DNA of 33,068 bases from Nemertoderma westbladi (taxonomy: Eukaryota > Xenacoelomorpha > Nemertodermatida > Nemertodermatidae), in assembly GCA_032718475.1 (NCBI GenBank), contig JAUCBJ010006234.1, forward strand, positions 1 to 33,068. Direction: 5' to 3'. Below the pieces are notes generated by a model. The model searched no databases. It was not told the origin of the DNA and was given only the letters and a program-made list of their open reading frames with translations. Numbering within the stretch: the first letter of the stretch is position 1; each line of letters opens with the position of its first letter. This document shows positions 1-10,143 of this stretch, piece by piece. A program made the translations under genes and the position numbers.

Positions 1-1
1 A

Positions 2-1375
2 ATGTGTGCCTTCCCTAAAGAATTCCATCTATTATCGGCTCAACGACCAGTTCTCTATAAACCCCTTAGAAAATGGAGTCCATTAATCCATAAGGGTTTA
101 ATTTGTCATAGATCGAGAATCCAGACTGTCGACATAAACTCACAGTTTCGGTTCCCAGTGATAATCCCTAGTCACCCAATAGAATTGCAAAGAGCGATTC
201 TATGGGATATACACAAGCGGTTACATCACGCGGGAAGGTTACACTGTCTGTCGGCAGCGAGACAGCGATTCATTCTATTGCAGCCAAGCAGGGCAGTTGG
301 CACTATGTACGACGCCTGTCTGGTTTGCAAGAGGGTGAACGCCAGAGTATTGGAACAGGAGATGGCTGAACTCCCGGAAGCGAGAGTGCAGGCATATGAC
401 CCACCCTTTACGAATACAGGGGTGGACTGTTTTGGTCCGATTGAAGCAAAGAGTGGACGGCTGACCCACAAGCGATGGGGTCTGCTACTGACATGTATGG
501 CTAGTAGAGCCATACATATCGAGCGTGTGGCAGACATGTCGACCAAATCTCTGCTCCTGGCCTTGAAGAGATTTATGGCCAGGAGAGGACTAGTAAAGGC
601 GTTCTACTCTGACAAGGGTACAAACTTTGTCGGAGGGAATAGCGAGTTGAACGCGGCTCATAAAGCAGCACAGAATAAGGAAATTTCTGCAGCACTTTTG
701 CCGCAAAGAGTAGAATGGAGATTTAATACTCCAGAGAGTCCTTGGAGAGGAGGAAGTTGGGAGCGTTTGGTTCGCTCTGTGAAGCAGGCCATTGCCAAAA
801 CATTGCCTGTGAACAAACAACTTACCGACGACGAACTGGTCACAGCTTTCATTGAAATCGAGCATACACTAAACTCGAGGCCGATAGCTATGTTGCCAGA
901 CGGTGTTGCATTAACGCCGAATCATTTGCTAATGCAGAGTCCAGCATTTCTTGTGCCGGCATCAGAACCCATTAGTGCCGACCTATATAGTCGTAAGAGC
1001 TGGAAAGTAACACAGTTAGTGGCGTACACATTCTGGGAATATTGGCGGGAATACTATCTTCCCACCATATCTACCAGAACAAAGTGGTACAAGACGGTTC
1101 GGAGTCTCCAAAGGGGAGATTACGTGTTGATAACCGAGCCGATTATCAAGAGAAAGTATTGGGAGACGGGAGTGATCTTGCACACACACCCAGACGTGCA
1201 AAACATAGTGCGCACAGTCACTGTGAAAATTAGGTGCAAGTGTCCGCACCCAAAAAAGTGTAAAACTAATGGTTTACACACCTTGGACCGACCGGTCCAA
1301 GATATTGTGTTATTAGAGGAGACACGTATCGAGACGGGAGATTATAATTTGTCTCCTGCCTCAAAACAGAATTAG
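2..1375 (+). CDS. pol: BEL/Pao retrotransposon Pol, C-terminal part: integrase plus DUF5641 (5' end outside window)
   Basis: This is the end of a BEL/Pao Pol polyprotein, the part that joins element cDNA to host DNA. In order it shows an H2C2 zinc-binding region (His71/75/76, Cys106, Cys109), the integrase core with the DDE triad at Asp142, Asp204 and Glu254, and the DUF5641 domain typical of BEL/Pao from about residue 331 (FWEYWREYYLP, then RGDYVLI). A basic Cys-rich end (RCKCPHPKKC) follows. The frame is open from the window edge, so the ATG at 2 is probably internal; protease, RT and RNase H would lie upstream. The 457 codons are uninterrupted and all catalytic residues are present, so this copy may be fairly young. 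Family assignment is firm; activity cannot be judged from a partial element. Confidence 0.93.
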   Translation: MCAFPKEFHLLSAQRPVLYKPLRKWSPLIHKGLICHRSRIQTVDINSQFRFPVIIPSHPIELQRAILWDIHKRLHHAGRLHCLSAARQRFILLQPSRAVGTMYDACLVCKRVNARVLEQEMAELPEARVQAYDPPFTNTGVDCFGPIEAKSGRLTHKRWGLLLTCMASRAIHIERVADMSTKSLLLALKRFMARRGLVKAFYSDKGTNFVGGNSELNAAHKAAQNKEISAALLPQRVEWRFNTPESPWRGGSWERLVRSVKQAIAKTLPVNKQLTDDELVTAFIEIEHTLNSRPIAMLPDGVALTPNHLLMQSPAFLVPASEPISADLYSRKSWKVTQLVAYTFWEYWREYYLPTISTRTKWYKTVRSLQRGDYVLITEPIIKRKYWETGVILHTHPDVQNIVRTVTVKIRCKCPHPKKCKTNGLHTLDRPVQDIVLLEETRIETGDYNLSPASKQN

Positions 1376-2138
1376 TGTTGGACGCAACTCACTTCGTATG
1401 CATTCCTCGTATGCAAATACAAGGAAATGCATAGGAGCGGGGTTGTGGTGATTTGCGTTGAGTTTTGTCTGGTGGGTATCAAAACAAAATTTTATTTTCA
1501 AAATTTTTTGGAAAAATTAAAATTTTAAAATTAGAAAAGTGAACCCAAGACAATTCCAGACGCTGTGTATAGACGCGTTTTAGAATTCGTCTATAGATAA
1601 ACAGTAATTTGAAAAGTCGTGAAGCCTGGAAAATAGCATTTAGAAACCATGGTGACGGCTATATTACGTAGGAGTGTAAATTGAGTTTAGCAACTTCCAC
1701 AGATTGGTGCCAACAGTGCAACTAAGGTGCTAAAGGTTAGTAGCACCAGAGGCGTCTGTACATGGACCCCACTCAGTAGTTTGCAGGATGTGTGATGTTC
1801 GATTATCAAACCTGTGGGTTTGGTATAGTCGAGTATTGTGGCTATAGTCCTTTCTAACTACTGTAGTTTAGTACGAGTAATGGGAGTAGTTTGGGCATCA
1901 AAAAGTGAGTTGGTCACGGCCAGTTTATCTCCAAAGTTTTTGCGCTATGCATGGGAATAGGTTAGAGGATAGTTAGGAAGAGACGGGATCTAGAGAGTCG
2001 AACCTGAACTGCTGGAAGGCAGCTGGAAGGGGGGTTCGGGAAGTCTGTCCTTCGGCGACATCTAACTGATTACCCACAGTGTAATTGGTTTGCGTAACGG
2101 AACACTTATTGGGATATATATGTGTATACGCGGGCATA
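1376..2138. other. Non-coding stretch after BEL/Pao Pol; possible LTR start
   Basis: No convincing ORF. The sequence directly after the Pol stop begins TGTTGG, as BEL/Pao LTRs often do, and a PBS-like TGGTGCCAAC lies at 1705-1714 just after CCACA, so a roughly 325-bp LTR at 1376-1701 is possible. No polypurine tract sits immediately upstream, and no second copy is in the window to compare. AT-rich runs occupy about 1480-1545. A purine-rich run lies near 2028-2040. Confidence 0.4.
1568..1595. other. Short inverted repeat (hairpin)
   Basis: TATAGACG (1568-1575) and CGTCTATA (1588-1595) are exact reverse complements around a 12-nt loop. Function unknown. Confidence 0.5.
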
Positions 2139-2801
2139 ATGGAGAAGGATATTAGAGCGCAACCGCGCAGAGGATTTACTGCCAGAGAGGAGGCGGAGTT
2201 ACCATTCGCGCGACCGGGATGTAAAGACTCGAACGTTTACTACCATGGGCGGTCGGTGATGGAGCTAAATGGGAAATACAAACCCACGATTCCCGACCGA
2301 CTAGACGAGCAACATCCAGAACCGATATTAACGCGATGTCCAGCTCACCAATTCCTTAGATATAACGAGGGAGGTTACCCGATGAGCGACCCGATGATCA
2401 GTATCGACTTCAGCGGAAGGCGACCTCCGAGACCCATTACGCCGACCGTTACGACATTAGATCCGTATACGGAGATTAAACCCTGTTCGACACCCAGTTT
2501 GATAGAGACGGCAGCGGCCATTTCGCTGTACCGAGCCTATAAGGATCTAGAGGCGCGGCGCGAAGCGGTACGGGACTCGAGTTCCTGGACCACGTTCACT
2601 TCGCTTCACCAGGAGAGGAAGCTCACGCCTGAGTATCCAGACGAGATTCGCGCCGTCCATCCGTCTACTAACTATATCCATGATCCGCGGTTTATACGAT
2701 ATTTACTCCAAATTATTTCGGGAAGTTTCGACGAACGCATTATTAAGCCCGAATATGTCCAATCCTTTATATATCATCGTCGCTCTGATATATACGTCTA
2801 G
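2139..2801 (+). CDS. Unrecognised 220-aa ORF downstream of BEL/Pao Pol
   Basis: I do not recognise this protein. I chose the ATG at 2139 because the frame upstream to 2085 offers only a TTG. The product is about 220 aa, rich in Arg, Pro, Asp and Glu. It has no signal peptide, membrane segment, Cys/His knuckle or catalytic motif, so it does not look like an envelope protein. Its position, same-strand and 3' of the integrase, is where some LTR elements carry an extra ORF. If the LTR lies at 1376-1701, it would instead belong to a neighbouring unit. The frame ends at TAG 2799-2801 but stays open to 3113 beyond it. The last codons overlap a stem-loop that recurs at 3241. It could also be a host exon. 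Confidence 0.5.
   Translation: MEKDIRAQPRRGFTAREEAELPFARPGCKDSNVYYHGRSVMELNGKYKPTIPDRLDEQHPEPILTRCPAHQFLRYNEGGYPMSDPMISIDFSGRRPPRPITPTVTTLDPYTEIKPCSTPSLIETAAAISLYRAYKDLEARREAVRDSSSWTTFTSLHQERKLTPEYPDEIRAVHPSTNYIHDPRFIRYLLQIISGSFDERIIKPEYVQSFIYHRRSDIYV
2768..2794 (+). repeat. Stem-loop copy 1
   Basis: A 9-bp perfect stem: TATATATCA (2768-2776) pairs with TGATATATA (2786-2794) around the loop TCGTCGCTC. It overlaps the 3' end of the 2139-2801 ORF. Confidence 0.7.
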
Positions 2802-3113
2802 AATTATTACCCAGCGCACAATTGGCGGCCTAAGGAGACTCGTTTGGGGTCATTGACCTCTGAACGAGTGGAGGATCAGGACCGCCGCGCCCACAGCGAC
2901 AACAGCCGGAGCTCACAGCTCGCGGCATGTACCAGAAGGAGGAGTCCTTGGCAAGCGTCAAGCCAAGGACGAGCAGTTCCACTCTATAAAGTTGAAGGAG
3001 GAGTTGGCGGAGGCGCCCACAGGGACGCGGCAAATGGGACGAGGCCGAGGGAGGAGCACCAGTCGGGAGATCGTCGGTGCCCAGGGAACGTCGTCGCCGG
3101 TTCCGGGAAGTGA
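2802..3113 (+). other. Open continuation of the 2139 ORF beyond its TAG stop
   Basis: The same reading frame stays open for another 103 codons after TAG 2799-2801, ending at TGA 3111-3113. The predicted peptide is low-complexity (Gly, Arg, Ser rich). An overlapping frame around 2992-3207 encodes an RGRGRS-type basic stretch. Readthrough, a nonsense mutation or chance are all possible; GC richness alone can keep frames open. Confidence 0.3.
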
Positions 3114-3240
3114 CGCCTCAAGAACGCCGTCAACAGAGTCTACAGGGGGTAGACTGGTGTATCTGGGGAGGGGAGCGAGCCCGAGAGACCCAGGAGCTAG
3201 CCGATGAGACTATATTATCACGGAGCGACAGACTCTAGAT

Positions 3241-3269
3241 ATATACATCATCGTCGCTCTGATGTATAT
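3241..3269 (+). repeat. Stem-loop copy 2, same loop, one compensated pair
   Basis: A 10-bp perfect stem: ATATACATCA (3241-3250) pairs with TGATGTATAT (3260-3269) around the same loop TCGTCGCTC. Compared with copy 1 the fifth pair from the loop is C:G instead of T:A, so pairing is kept. GAGCGAC at about 3222-3228 is complementary to part of the loop. Confidence 0.7.
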
Positions 3270-4040
3270 CGTAGGTTTTGATCAATCATTCGACTGGACT
3301 CATATACACTAGTCGTATCCATATTTTAGAAATTTATTTTCGAAGGCCGAAAAATATTGAAAGGAAATACTTTTATTTTGTAGTCCGATTGGAAATAGTA
3401 AATACTTTAACTATATTTGATTTTGTGTATATGACTTTATTGCTCTAAAGTTTATTGAAAGAGGCAAAGGAAGTGATTGGGGAGACAAACCCGCGGGTTT
3501 GGCTTACTCCTATCACTTACCTGAGCAATCATCAAACCAAGGTGATTTGCGTTTTTTATAAGAAATTAAGTAAAGTCCGAAAATGAAAGAAATTATTACG
3601 TATTTTATATTTAATTTGATTATCGGCCTTTAATGCAATTTAGTTAAAAATTTAGCCTCAAATACGTTTATATTTAGTTTATCTTGTTAATATTGCTTGT
3701 TAATTTGAGATGGGAAATGGGGGACATTGTCCTAGCCATGTTTCATTTCAATATGTAGATCGTCAATTTGTAAGTAAATAAAGGAAGTAATATTTTGTAA
3801 TTTAATTTTGTATGTAGTAATCATTATGTAGAACGAACGAGAAACAGTATTTTGTAATTTTAATTTGTATGTAAATTCATTATGCAATATCTATGGCAAT
3901 ATTTGTAAATAGTAGAATTATTATGTTATTTAGATTGGTTGGAAGAAATTTATTTGTTTTGTATACATCACCTTATACTCTTCTACAATTGGAGGGAAAC
4001 ATTGTATGATTTCCCTTGGAGCGGTGTTACGGTATATGGC
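3270..4040. other. AT-rich non-coding stretch
   Basis: No ORF with recognisable content. GGGAAATGGGGGA at about 3713-3724 resembles an LTR-element polypurine tract. Two diverged copies of an AT-rich segment of about 45 bp lie at about 3785-3831 and 3845-3890. Confidence 0.5.
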
Positions 4041-4155
4041 GCTGTATCCATAATATTAGTCATCATGCAGTATGCAATATTAGTCCGTTATGCAGTATGC
4101 AATATTAGTCCGTTATACTGTATGTAATATTAGTCCGTTGTGCAGCATGATATTT
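4041..4155. repeat. 25-bp tandem repeat, about 4-5 copies
   Basis: The unit is GCAGTATGCAATATTAGTCC followed by GTTAT. Two exact copies are flanked by diverged ones. It lies about 400 bp upstream of the promoter-like block, as tandem repeats do in LTR U3 regions, but that reading is inference. Confidence 0.75.
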
Positions 4156-4395
4156 TAGATAAGGCATAATAACGCAGTGGTATTTAGATAGGGAAATCGA
4201 AACACCCATATATTTGAATCCATCCATTTTGTATAGTATGTAGCCCTACCTACGTAATTTTGTATTAGGTAATATGTAGATAGTTCCAGGGTAAGTTTAT
4301 TCGGACCCTGGATTCCGTGCTTGCTGATATTAGCTTTAGTAGGGCTAGCATATAGGGACGCTGTCCTGGCCATTCAGCAGCCAGAGACGTGAACC

Positions 4396-4413
4396 ATTAC
4401 CATATATGGTAAT
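4396..4413. other. Perfect 18-bp palindrome
   Basis: ATTACCATATATGGTAAT is its own reverse complement. It lies about 165 bp upstream of a TATA box and could be a dimeric factor site; not established. Confidence 0.6.
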
Positions 4414-4454
4414 AATTCGAGGAAGGGGAGCAAATAGGGCTACAATCCGGCCTC

Positions 4455-4600
4455 CTTATTGGACTAGCTGCTTCCAGGTTGGTCTAGTGCTAGCACGGAC
4501 TGGAGAGCCAATAAGAAAGCGATTGAGTCACCCTATTGCATCACCCCATCCGGATCACCTATAAATTGGCGGTGTGCCGGTAGAGCCTCACAACTCATCA
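4455..4600 (+). promoter_or_regulatory. Promoter-like block: inverted CCAAT pair and TATA box
   Basis: CTTATTGG (4455-4462) and CCAATAAG (4508-4515) are exact inverted copies of a CCAAT-box sequence. A TATAAA follows at 4560-4565, about 50 bp beyond the second box. The spacing is that of a classic CCAAT/TATA core promoter and predicts a start near 4590. The only downstream ATG nearby (4602) opens a 23-codon ORF. It may drive an LTR element or a host 5' exon; no partner gene is visible. Confidence 0.5.
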
Positions 4601-6640
4601 CATGACACCCAGCCCTAGCACCTGTCTTGCTGTTTTTCTTGATACTTATTTTTTCTGCAATTTGCTAATTTGATTAATTTCGTGAATGATTTGCTAGTGC
4701 GATTACTTGCTTGTGTTTCTCAATTAATTCCTGTCGATTACTGCTAATTACAACTGAACTATGATTTCTACCTTTTGATTAATGGTTCTATGTGATTCTT
4801 TTCTGCGCAATAATCCTAAGGGATTCCTGAGACTGTCAGACTTTATGATTTGCATGCGCCGCTACGGTAGCTATTAGCATAATGGAGAGCTAAGGTGCCA
4901 GTGGGCGGTGGGCACATCGGGGGGTTAGCGACGAAGGGAGCGGAGGATTCAAAGGCGAGCAACGCTGGCGGGGGGTCACCGTTGCGGTCGGGCAATTTGC
5001 ATTGTAGCGTGGGGGCAGCTCGCTGGTACAGTAATTAGGGGGCTGATGATCCAGGTTTTGTCTCTATTTAGTATTAGGGGGGCAGGAATTGGGTTAGTTA
5101 GGAAGCCTAGATGTACCCGGGAGAGGTCTGCGTGCTTTACAATTGCGAATTGCATGTATTGCAGTATTGCGAATTATTATATTGTGCTGTGTAATTGCTA
5201 ATTGCGTGCATTGCGGATTGTACAATTGTGAATCGCGCATTGCGAGCTGTGATTGCTGACGCTGATTGGTGTGTTACTAAAGTGTGCCTAAGATTACGAA
5301 TGCTTAGATAGGCGCTCTTTTCCCTTTGATTGATTTCTATCTCTTAGTTTACTGTAAATAATTACTGATTAGGTCAAAGTAATACAGTATTTTAGGCTGT
5401 TACATATTTGTGACTGTAATTAATTAGTAAAATTAAGAATTAGTACGCAGCATAGCGGAGAGTAGCTAAGGTAATAATTAGAGTACCGTAAACTATTCAC
5501 GCTGAGCGGTTATTTGAATTAGCGGGCAATAAGCTAGATAGCAGTATTCAGTACGCAAAACGCATTAGTAATTTGCTGGCCTAAAGCCAGCCGCAGACAA
5601 GTTTAGTCCCACTATAGGTATTAGCCCTAATAAACACTGTACCACTTTGATTATTTTAAATATTCTCGCATTCACACATTCCGTTAGGGAACCCCCAGTA
5701 TTCGCGATTAGAAAAGACGTAGGCATTGGCGTACTTTAACAGTAAGATTAGGCGTAAGAATATACTCTGAGTGTAAAACCTCTCACACTCGTTTTAAGTC
5801 AGCTTAGGGAGCCGATTCGGGTTTGTTGTTTTGGTTATTCCCGCGTGGCTCATATATTCGAACAGTTAGCTCTCTATCGAGTAATTGGTAGAGAAAGGAA
5901 CAAGAAATTAGCAGGAGCCGTAGAAAATTAGTTAAACATATTAGCGGACGGCAGGTTAGCGCCATCTAACGGTAAGTAGCGGTTTTGTATTTAGCAGCCC
6001 CTCACATTAGCAATAATACGCTCCTGATTGCCCTGTCTAATAAATAGAGCAGTTTGCAGTTTTGTGTCTTTATTGGTTAGGCCGGGGTAGTTTGTTTAAC
6101 ACAAGGTCAAGATTTCACGTTAACCTAACGAGTTTGCTAAGCATGTCCCCAATTGTCCTGCACGTAACGGTATGTAACGCATTGTAACGCTGACTCACTT
6201 GTAAAGCATGCACATAAATATGTAACGCAAATAAACTGTCGTTAATGATGAGACATGTCCAAAGCGAAACGCATGTTTAACAAAGCGTTACCGACGAGAC
6301 ATACGTTTTTCGTCCATAACTTTTTTACTATTGGTAGAAAAAATTAACCACTATGAAATTTGAAATCAGCACGCTAATGGGTTTCTAAATATGTACTATT
6401 TGATAGGGTTGAGGAAAAAAAATTTTAACCTTGAATCTGGCCACTTTTTGTGCAAACGACCCTTTAGTCTATTACCCTACCTTTATAATTGGGTTGGTCG
6501 GGAGTGTAACATATAGATAAAGTGAATACCGGTATATCAGTTCCATGGGTCGACTCACCGGGTCGTATGGACTCCATGCCATAGTGGTACTAACAAGCAG
6601 CACAATAATAATACCGGAACAAATCATAGTCGCATACAAA
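4601..6640. other. Non-coding stretch, no gene seen
   Basis: About 2 kb without a credible ORF. 5140-5260 is a degenerate string of ATTGC/GAATTGC words. 4880-5040 is G-rich. AATAAA-like signals occur near 5628, 6019 and 6229. Degenerate GTAACG words lie around 6160-6230. It could be the leader of whatever the promoter-like block at 4455-4600 drives, or an LTR/leader region. Confidence 0.5.
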
Positions 6641-6654
6641 TTAATAGAGATATA

Positions 6655-7207
6655 ATTTTAAAGAAAAGTAGAAATAATTATTTAGAAAAGTAGAAATAAT
6701 TATAAAGAAAAGTAGAAATAAGTATTAAGAAAAGTATAAATAATTATAAAGAAAAGTAGAAATAAGTAGAAATAAAAGTAGAAATAATTATAAAGAAAAG
6801 TAGAAATAAGTATAAATAAAAGTAGAAATAATTATAAAGAAAAGTAGAAATAAGTATAAAGAAAAGTAGAAATAATTATAAAGAAAAGTAGAAATAAGTA
6901 TAAAGAAAAGTAGAAATAATTATAAAGAAAAGTAGAAATAATTATAAAGAAAAGTAGAAATAATTATAAAGAAAAGTAGAAATAATTATAAAGAAAATTA
7001 GAAATAATTATAAAGAAAAGTAGAAATAATTATAAAGAAAATTAGAAATAATTATAAAGAAAAGTAGAAATAAGTATAAAGAAAAGTAGAAATAAGTATA
7101 AAGAAAAGTAGAAATAATTATAAAGAAAAGTAGAAATAATTATAAAGAAAAGTAGAAATAAGTATAAAGAAAAGTAGAAATAATTATAAAGAAAAGTAGA
7201 AATAATT
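6655..7207. repeat. 22-bp AT-rich tandem array
   Basis: The unit is close to TAAAGAAAAGTAGAAATAAT plus TA, with AATTA/AAGTA variants. About 25 copies are present, some shortened. Purine-rich on the plus strand and non-coding. Confidence 0.93.
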
Positions 7208-7269
7208 TATTAACAATCAGATCCGACATGGTGCCGGAAAACATATTACACCGATTTATACCGAATTAT

Positions 7270-8796
7270 TCGGAATAAATTACAAGTTGTAGTAAGTAGT
7301 GAACTGGTTGTAGTAAGTAGTGAACAAGTTGTAGTAAGTAGTGTACAAGTTGTAGTAAGTAGTGAACTGGTTGTAGTAAGTAGTGTACAGGTTGTAGTAA
7401 GTAGTGTACAGGTTGTAGTTTGTAGTGTACAGGTTGTAGTATGTAGTGTACTGGTTGTAGTATGTAGTGTACATGTTGTAGTATGTAGTGTACAGGTTGT
7501 AGTAAGTAGTGTACAGGTTGTAGTATGTAGTGTACTGGTTGTAGTAAGTAGTGAACTGGTTGTAGTATGTAGTGTACAGGTTATAGTATGTAGTGTACGG
7601 GTTGTAGTAAGTAGTGTACTGGTTGTAGTATGTAGTGTACAGGTTGTAGTATGTAGTGTACTGGTTGTAGTAAGTAGTGTACAGGTTGTAGTATGTAGTG
7701 TACTGGTTGTAGTAAGTAGTGTACAGGTTGTAGTAAGTAGTGTACAGGTTGTAGTATGTAGTGTACAGGTTGTAGTATGTAGTGTACTGGTTGTAGTATG
7801 TAGTGTACAGGTTGTAGTTTGTAGTGTACTGGTTGTAGTATGTAGTGTACAGGTTGTAGTATGTAGTGTACTGGTTGTAGTAAGTAGTGAACTGGTTGTA
7901 GTATGTAGTGTACTGGTTGTAGTAAGTAGTGTACAGGTTGTAGTATGTAGTGTACTGGTTGTAGTATGTAGTGTACAGGTTGTAGTTTGTAGTGTACAGG
8001 TTGTAGTATGTAGTGAACTGGTTGTAGTATGTAGTGTACAGGTTGTAGTATGTAGTGTACTGGTTGTAGTAAGTAGTGAACTGGTTGTAGTATGTAGTGT
8101 ACTGGTTGTAGTAAGTAGTGTACAGGTTGTAGTATGTAGTGTACTGGTTGTAGTAAGTAGTGTACAGGTTGTAGTAAGTAGTGTACAGGTTGTAGTATGT
8201 AGTGTACAGGTTGTAGTATGTAGTGTACTGGTTGTAGTATGTAGTGTACAGGTTGTAGTATGTAGTGTACTGGTTGTAGTAAGTAGTGAACTGGTTGTAG
8301 TATGTAGTGTACTGGTTGTAGTAAGTAGTGTACAGGTTGTAGTATGTAGTGTACTGGTTGTAGTAAGTAGTGTACAGGTTGTCGTAAGTAGTGTACAGGT
8401 TGTAGTATGTAGTGTACAGGTTGTAGTATGTAGTGTACTGGTTGTAGTATGTAGTGTACAGGTTGTAGTTTGTAGTGTACAGGTTGTAGTATGTAGTGTA
8501 CTGGTTGTAGTATGTAGTGTACAGGTTGTAGTATGTAGTGTACAGGTTGTAGTATGTAGTGTACTGGTTGTAGTAAGTAGTGAACTGGTTGTAGTATGTA
8601 GTGTACAGGTTGTAGTATGTAGTGTACTGGTTGTAGTAAGTAGTGAACTGGTTGTAGTATGTAGTGTACAGGTTGTAGTATGTAGTCTACAGGTTGTAGT
8701 ATGTAGTGTACAGGTTGTAGTATGTAGTGTACAGGTTGTAGTTTGTAGTGTACAGGTTGTAGTATGTAGTGAACTGGTTGTAGTATGTAGTGTACA
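7270..8796. repeat. 21-bp satellite, about 72 copies, with a 210-bp higher-order repeat
   Basis: The unit is close to GGTTGTAGTATGTAGTGTAC plus A or T. Variants at three positions (TATG/TAAG/TTTG, GTAC/GAAC, AGG/TGG) follow the same order across 8020-8229 and 8230-8439, so ten-unit blocks have been duplicated in tandem. Because 21 is a multiple of 3, the minus strand is open for 526 codons as a Thr/Leu/His-rich heptad repeat. Other frames of the minus strand are also open in places, so I do not call it a gene. Confidence 0.95.
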
Positions 8797-9034
8797 AGTA
8801 CAGGTGCAAGTAACTGAATGAAACATTACTGTCGATGTCTTTATTTAAATATCGTGTGAATGTTTCCACTTGCTCCGTAAATTATTATTTGTTATTCTAT
8901 TATGCGACCTTTGTTCGCACCCAGTCTGTCATACACCACGTCGACTCAATGATAAGCTGAGGTATAGCAACAATATTTATGTTTGTTATTAGTATTTTGG
9001 GTGGATAAGTGGTTTTCATTAACCAGTGGTTTTC

Positions 9035-9120
9035 GTTGGGCGCAGCAAAGCTGACCGACTTCCAGGTGGGATCGAACTGGTGACCTCTTGGTTGGGGAGT
9101 TCTGACTCTGTTTCCTATTG
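9035..9120 (-). mobile_element. tRNA-derived SINE, partial copy
   Basis: Read on the minus strand it contains GAGGTCACCAGTTCGATCCC (B-box-like) followed by the tail also seen in the 18740-18885 copy (AAGCTTTGCTGCGCCCAACG against AAAGCTGTGCCCAAC). The A-box region is degraded. Confidence 0.65.
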
Positions 9121-9149
9121 ATTATTGGTTGTTAGTAAAGCTGACCGAC

Positions 9150-9190
9150 TTCCATCATTCAGGTCACCAGTTCGATCCCACCTGAATGTC
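9150..9190 (+). mobile_element. SINE fragment around the B box, opposite orientation
   Basis: AGGTCACCAGTTCGATCCCA is the same B-box segment on the plus strand, about 60 bp from the minus copy. Together they form an imperfect inverted pair. Confidence 0.55.
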
Positions 9191-9412
9191 AACAATAATT
9201 CAATCCACGGATTTGAATGTCTCCGGTAAACATTGTAAGCATTGTGTTATATTTTGGTTTTACTTAGGATTTTTTGAATATTCGGTTTCACTAAAAAAAC
9301 TATGTTGCCTTTGTGAATTTTGAGATTGTTTTAAGTAAAGCGCCTCCAATATTACAGCATTCGCCTCCCCTTCTAAACTCGAATCGTTTATCTAATAAAT
9401 CCTACAACCCTT

Positions 9413-9436
9413 GGGGGGTGGGGAGGGGGGGGGGGG
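9413..9436 (+). other. G-run, G-quadruplex candidate
   Basis: G6-T-G4-A-G12 on the plus strand, followed closely by CCCCTCCCC, which can pair back as a hairpin. Confidence 0.6.
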
Positions 9437-9990
9437 TAGCCCCTCCCCACGCTAAAAATTGATGGCAATCGGGACGGGATCTTTGAGTTGGCAGTATAAA
9501 TCCCGACCGGTGTCTGTTTTGTATGCGTCGCCGCGTCTGTAGGCTGCTGAAGCTGTTGTCTGGATATAAGTATATACTAGGCCGAAGGCCATTCAAATAA
9601 CTGAGTTTTACTATCAGCGTTTATAAACACAGTAATCAATAATAGCACAGTCTGAATATAATAGTAAGGTTGTGACGACGGTTAAAACTGTTCCGGTCTC
9701 ACAACTGCATAGGAACCAACTGAACCAGTAATCAATAACCACAACGGTTATATTATCATTGACACATATTAAATTACCTCTACACTACTGAGTGGCCTGA
9801 GTATCCAATAGATGCGCTCTAATCACTCCCAATGTGCTTTCCCACCCACCATTGGCTTAACCTGATTAATTGTCACCTCGCCACTCCCTGTTGCCACTGT
9901 CCCTTCGTGCTAGCCTTACTAGCTTGTTTGTCCCTCTGAGGTGGTTTGACCTCTCAACTCTCCCTGTGGCTTGCAGCGTGTATCGCCTTA

Positions 9991-10037
9991 GTTGGTTGTG
10001 AGGTGACATTATTATTGCTAATGTCACCTCGCCAACT
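9991..10037. other. Long imperfect hairpin
   Basis: GAGGTGACATTA and TAATGTCACCTC are perfect complements, with a further GTTGG/CCAAC outer stem across an internal loop. The right arm TGTCACCTCGCCA also occurs at about 9872-9884 as a direct repeat. It may be a remnant of a small DNA transposon. Confidence 0.55.
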
Positions 10038-10114
10038 ATAATTGGTAAAATGCCACTAATCCCATTTTAGGTGGGTAATGCACGGAATTGAATCCGCTTA
10101 CACCCCCCCCCCCC

Positions 10115-10143
10115 ATGCTATCTTCCCAGTGAGAAGATAGCAT
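10115..10143. other. 11-bp perfect stem-loop next to a C-run
   Basis: ATGCTATCTTC (10115-10125) pairs fully with GAAGATAGCAT (10133-10143) around loop CCAGTGA. A run of 12 C lies directly upstream. Function unknown. Confidence 0.6.

Noticed and set aside
1705-1714. PBS-like TGGTGCCAAC proving a 5' LTR
   Set aside because: Too short to prove; no matching LTR copy in the window.
7246-8826. 526-aa minus-strand ORF of Thr/Leu/His heptads
   Set aside because: A 21-bp unit with no stop keeps a frame open by itself. Other frames are open in places and there is no start, splice or poly(A) context.
9402-9596. 64-aa minus-strand ORF
   Set aside because: Spans a G-run, low complexity, no support.
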